The notes under the pieces are model-generated. The model made no database searches and had not been told where the DNA came from. It saw nothing but the letters and a program-made list of their open reading frames with translations. DNA of 15,532 nt from the NCBI GenBank assembly GCA_900540335.1, contig UQFC01000065.1:1-15532 (forward strand). The letters run 5' to 3'. The position numbers and the translations under genes are program-made. The DNA comes from an uncultured Clostridium sp. (GTDB taxonomy: Bacteria > Bacillota > Clostridia > Lachnospirales > Lachnospiraceae). Position 1 is the stretch's first letter, and each line of letters starts with the position of its first letter. Shown in pieces: positions 13,795-15,532 of the stretch.

Positions 13795-13884
13795 TGAAGG
13801 TTCCTTTCGTAATAAGGTTGGGGATAACAGAGATTCCTGTCAGCAGCGGGGCATGAAAACCGCGTCTGCAAAACTCTTTAACGT

Positions 13885-13913
13885 ATTGTAGCACGAAAGG
13901 ATAAAATGGGCAA
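13885..13913 (-). promoter_or_regulatory. Sigma-A promoter of lysA
   Basis: On the minus strand, TTGCCC (13908-13913), a 17-base spacer and TACAAT (13885-13890), with TG one base before it, an extended -10. It starts only about 20 bases past the cyuA stop, and no terminator separates the two genes. Confidence 0.78.
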
Positions 13914-13933
13914 GAAGATGCATGGAGGAACTG

Positions 13934-15214
13934 TCAGCAATCTCCAAGCATAATCCGGATAATTTCCTCGTTGGTTTCTTTCATTCCGTCCTTGCCAAGA
14001 CGGCCTACGTTCCGAAGGGTGGCTTCTATGCCCTTTGTAACAATACCGTCCCCGCCATGGAACTGCTGGCCGTTTTTGTACATATGGTAGCCCAGAATTC
14101 CGGCGTCAATGGCAGAAGCGATTTTGGCGGCACAGGAGGCTTTGGCGCCGTCGCAGATAATACCGGATACGATGGCAAGGGCATTGACAACGGTGTGGGT
14201 AATATCTTTGTAGCTGCCTCCGCACAGGTATGCGATTCCGGCTCCGGCTCCGGCTCCGGCGCTGACAGCTCCGCAGTAGGCAGAAAGACGTCCGATGGGG
14301 GTTTTCTGGTGAATGGCAGTCAGGTTGGAAAGGGCGAGGGCCCGGTAAAGCTGCTCCTTGCTGCTTCCTAATTCTCTGGCATAAACGACAACGGGAACAG
14401 AAACGGTGATTCCCTGATTGCCGCTGCCGGAATTGATAATAACAGGCAGCTCGCAGCCGTTCATCCGGGCGTCAGAGCCGGCTGCCGCCATCGCCTTGGC
14501 GCGGACACGGATATTGGGCGGATCCATAGACAGGAGGACAGAGCCGATATTGGCGCCGTAATCGCCCCGGATTCCCTCCTCGGCAATGGCCATATTAAAC
14601 GCGATCTGGCGGTCGAGAATTTCCCGGATATCGTCAATGTCAACAGTCTGGATGAAATCCCAGATTCCTTCCATGGAAAGCAGACTCCGATCGGTCAGCC
14701 CGTCTCCGGAATCGTCGGCATATTCTTTGTTCAGAAGGCTTTTCCCGTTTTTTTCAACGGAAACAATGTTGGTATGGTATCCGGCAATGCGGACGGAGGC
14801 AGAATCTTCTCCGGCAAAGGCTGTAATGACAATGTCAAAGGTGATGCCGTTGTCAATGTGCTCAACGGTGATTTCTGTCTGCTCCAGATAGGTTTTGATG
14901 GCTTCGGCCTGGTCGGGGGTAATTCCGGAAAGGACTTCCAGCTGTTTTTCCGGCTGTCCGACAATGGTTCCGGCGGCAATAGAGGCGGGGATTCCTTTTA
15001 AGTGATTGGTGTTGGGAACGATGACAGATTTTACATTTTTCAGAATACTTCCGCTGACTCCGGCATGGATGCGCCGGGGAAGCTGTCCAAGGGCTTTTCG
15101 TGCTGCTGCTGCTGCGTAAGCCAGTGCAATAGGCTCTGTGCATCCGAGAGCAGGAATCAGTTCTTCCTGTAAAATATGAAGATAGGCTTGGTATCTGGGA
15201 TCTTTTTTCTCCAT
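13934..15214 (-). CDS. cyuA: L-cysteine desulfidase / serine dehydratase alpha-chain family (CyuA/YhaM-like)
   Basis: A 426-residue protein of the SDH-alpha-like family that includes E. coli CyuA (YhaM) and archaeal L-cysteine desulfidase. These break L-cysteine into pyruvate, ammonia and sulfide, using an oxygen-sensitive [4Fe-4S] cluster. The family opening is clear: ALGCTEPIALAYAAAAAR (22-39) with C25. Later conserved parts are MNGCELPVIINSGSGNQG (251-268), AYCGAVSAG (312-320), and IICDGAKASCAAK (352-364). C25 with later cysteines (C314, C354, C361 are candidates) would hold the cluster. The start at 15214 has AAGGAGAT close upstream. Divergent from it is a LysR-like start, a common arrangement for a substrate-responsive activator. 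The enzyme activity is inferred from family; serine as substrate is possible. A hexanucleotide repeat lies at 14238-14260. Confidence 0.9.
   Translation of the reverse strand: MEKKDPRYQAYLHILQEELIPALGCTEPIALAYAAAAARKALGQLPRRIHAGVSGSILKNVKSVIVPNTNHLKGIPASIAAGTIVGQPEKQLEVLSGITPDQAEAIKTYLEQTEITVEHIDNGITFDIVITAFAGEDSASVRIAGYHTNIVSVEKNGKSLLNKEYADDSGDGLTDRSLLSMEGIWDFIQTVDIDDIREILDRQIAFNMAIAEEGIRGDYGANIGSVLLSMDPPNIRVRAKAMAAAGSDARMNGCELPVIINSGSGNQGITVSVPVVVYARELGSSKEQLYRALALSNLTAIHQKTPIGRLSAYCGAVSAGAGAGAGIAYLCGGSYKDITHTVVNALAIVSGIICDGAKASCAAKIASAIDAGILGYHMYKNGQQFHGGDGIVTKGIEATLRNVGRLGKDGMKETNEEIIRIMLGDC
14238..14260. repeat. CCGGCT hexanucleotide tandem repeat inside cyuA
   Basis: Nearly four copies of CCGGCT in a row, which on the minus strand encode alternating Gly-Ala (AGAGAG, about residues 320-325 of the CyuA-like protein). 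Being a multiple of three, copy-number change would keep the frame. Confidence 0.8.
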
Positions 15215-15252
15215 GGTAATCTCCTTTTTTTCTTGACGGTTTATTTAAATTC

Positions 15253-15281
15253 AGTGTATCATGAGGATATAGTTTTGTAAA
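15253..15281 (-). promoter_or_regulatory. Promoter of the cysteine desulfidase gene
   Basis: On the minus strand, TTTACA (15276-15281), a 17-base spacer and TACACT (15253-15258), preceded by TGA (extended -10). Its -35 shares bases with the -35 proposed for the divergent LysR-like gene. Confidence 0.7.
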
Positions 15282-15304
15282 ATTTAATGATTTTATAATA
15301 TGAT
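15275..15304 (+). promoter_or_regulatory. Possible promoter of the LysR-like gene
   Basis: TTGTAA (15275-15280), an 18-base spacer and TATGAT (15299-15304); a perfect TATAAT also overlaps (15294-15299) but with a 13-base spacing. The AT-rich intergenic region is typical for LysR-type control of a divergent gene. Confidence 0.45.
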
Positions 15305-15337
15305 TAAAAGTTATTAAACAGACACAGGAGGATCGTC

Positions 15338-15532
15338 GTGGAACTGAGAGAAATGATTACCTTCCTTGAAGTGGCGAGACAGAGGAGCTTTTCCAGGGCA
15401 GCGAAAAATCTGGGCTATTCTCAGGCGGCAGTAACCATTCAGAGTCTGAGAAAAATCAATGATGAAGTGGAGCAGTCCATAGCAGATATTACCAGACAGA
15501 CAAACCAGACGAATGAATCCGCCCAGAAAATC
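15338..15532 (+). CDS. Partial frame: LysR-type DNA-binding start joined to chemotaxis-receptor-like sequence
   Basis: A GTG start with AGGAGG six bases upstream opens a frame that runs off the window after 65 codons. Residues 1-35 (MELREMITFLEVARQRSFSR, then AAKNLGYSQAAVTIQ) are a textbook LysR-family helix-turn-helix, and the divergent position to a catabolic gene fits. A LysR protein should continue with a segment like I-x-x-L-E-x-x-L-G-x-x-L-F. Instead residues 36-65 (SLRKINDEVEQSIADITRQT, then NQTNESAQKI) resemble the coiled-coil signalling region of methyl-accepting chemotaxis proteins. The change is sharp, near base 15443, with no frame break. Either two genome regions were joined in assembly close to a contig end, or this is a genuine fusion or recombination product. 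The LysR identity of the first part is confident; the identity of the full gene is not. Confidence 0.7.
   Translation, partial: MELREMITFLEVARQRSFSRAAKNLGYSQAAVTIQSLRKINDEVEQSIADITRQTNQTNESAQKI

Noticed and set aside
13795..13884. Lysine riboswitch or T-box before lysA
   Set aside because: The leader from the promoter to the start is only about 85 bases and lacks the conserved elements of either.

Overview
The window looks like chromosomal DNA of a low-to-mid GC Firmicute, most likely a gut Clostridium-group bacterium of the Lachnospiraceae type. This rests on consistent AGGAGG ribosome binding sites, sigma-A type promoters with TATAAT/TACAAT boxes, short stem-plus-T-run terminators, a non-mevalonate ispE followed by an FCD-GntR regulator, a YesL-type membrane protein, a cysteine desulfidase of the CyuA type, and a manganese riboswitch. 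I see no rRNA, tRNA, CRISPR, transposase or phage gene. Most of the window is an ordinary core/accessory mix of single genes and two-gene operons.

Left part (1-5534): a terminator of a gene lying outside the window, a BCCT-family transporter (-), a membrane-anchored metallo-beta-lactamase-fold hydrolase (+), a zinc-dependent phospholipase C-like protein (-), and a sodium:alanine/glycine symporter (+). Strand alternates at each gene, so these are separate transcription units, with a hairpin between the MBL and PLC genes.

Middle part (5497-8521): a sigma-A promoter buried in the last codons of the symporter gene drives a leader holding a yybP-ykoY (Mn2+) riboswitch. Its 3' aptamer strand is shared with an intrinsic terminator. 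The gene it controls is a YrbG-like cation/Ca2+ exchanger, here inferred to be a manganese exporter. A 365-base gap follows, with two perfect hairpins, a 13-codon possible leader peptide and a good promoter. Then come a cyclophilin and, close behind it, a GNAT acetyltransferase with an unusual N-terminal region.

Right part (8491-15532): a single-pass membrane protein of unknown function (-) faces away from a YesL/DUF624 membrane protein (+). Then on the minus strand lie a one-domain rhodanese, the ispE-gntR operon, lysA (diaminopimelate decarboxylase) and cyuA (L-cysteine desulfidase/SDH-alpha family). Divergent from cyuA, and running off the right edge, is a reading frame that begins as a LysR-type DNA-binding domain. 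After about 35 residues it changes abruptly into sequence resembling a chemotaxis-receptor signalling coiled coil. This is either an assembly chimera near a contig end or a real fusion.

The most useful observations are the manganese riboswitch with its embedded promoter, the LysR/MCP junction at the right edge, the hairpin-rich leader before the cyclophilin gene, a CRP-like dyad at about -41 of the rhodanese promoter, and a GTATAC-centred candidate operator at the ispE-gntR promoter.
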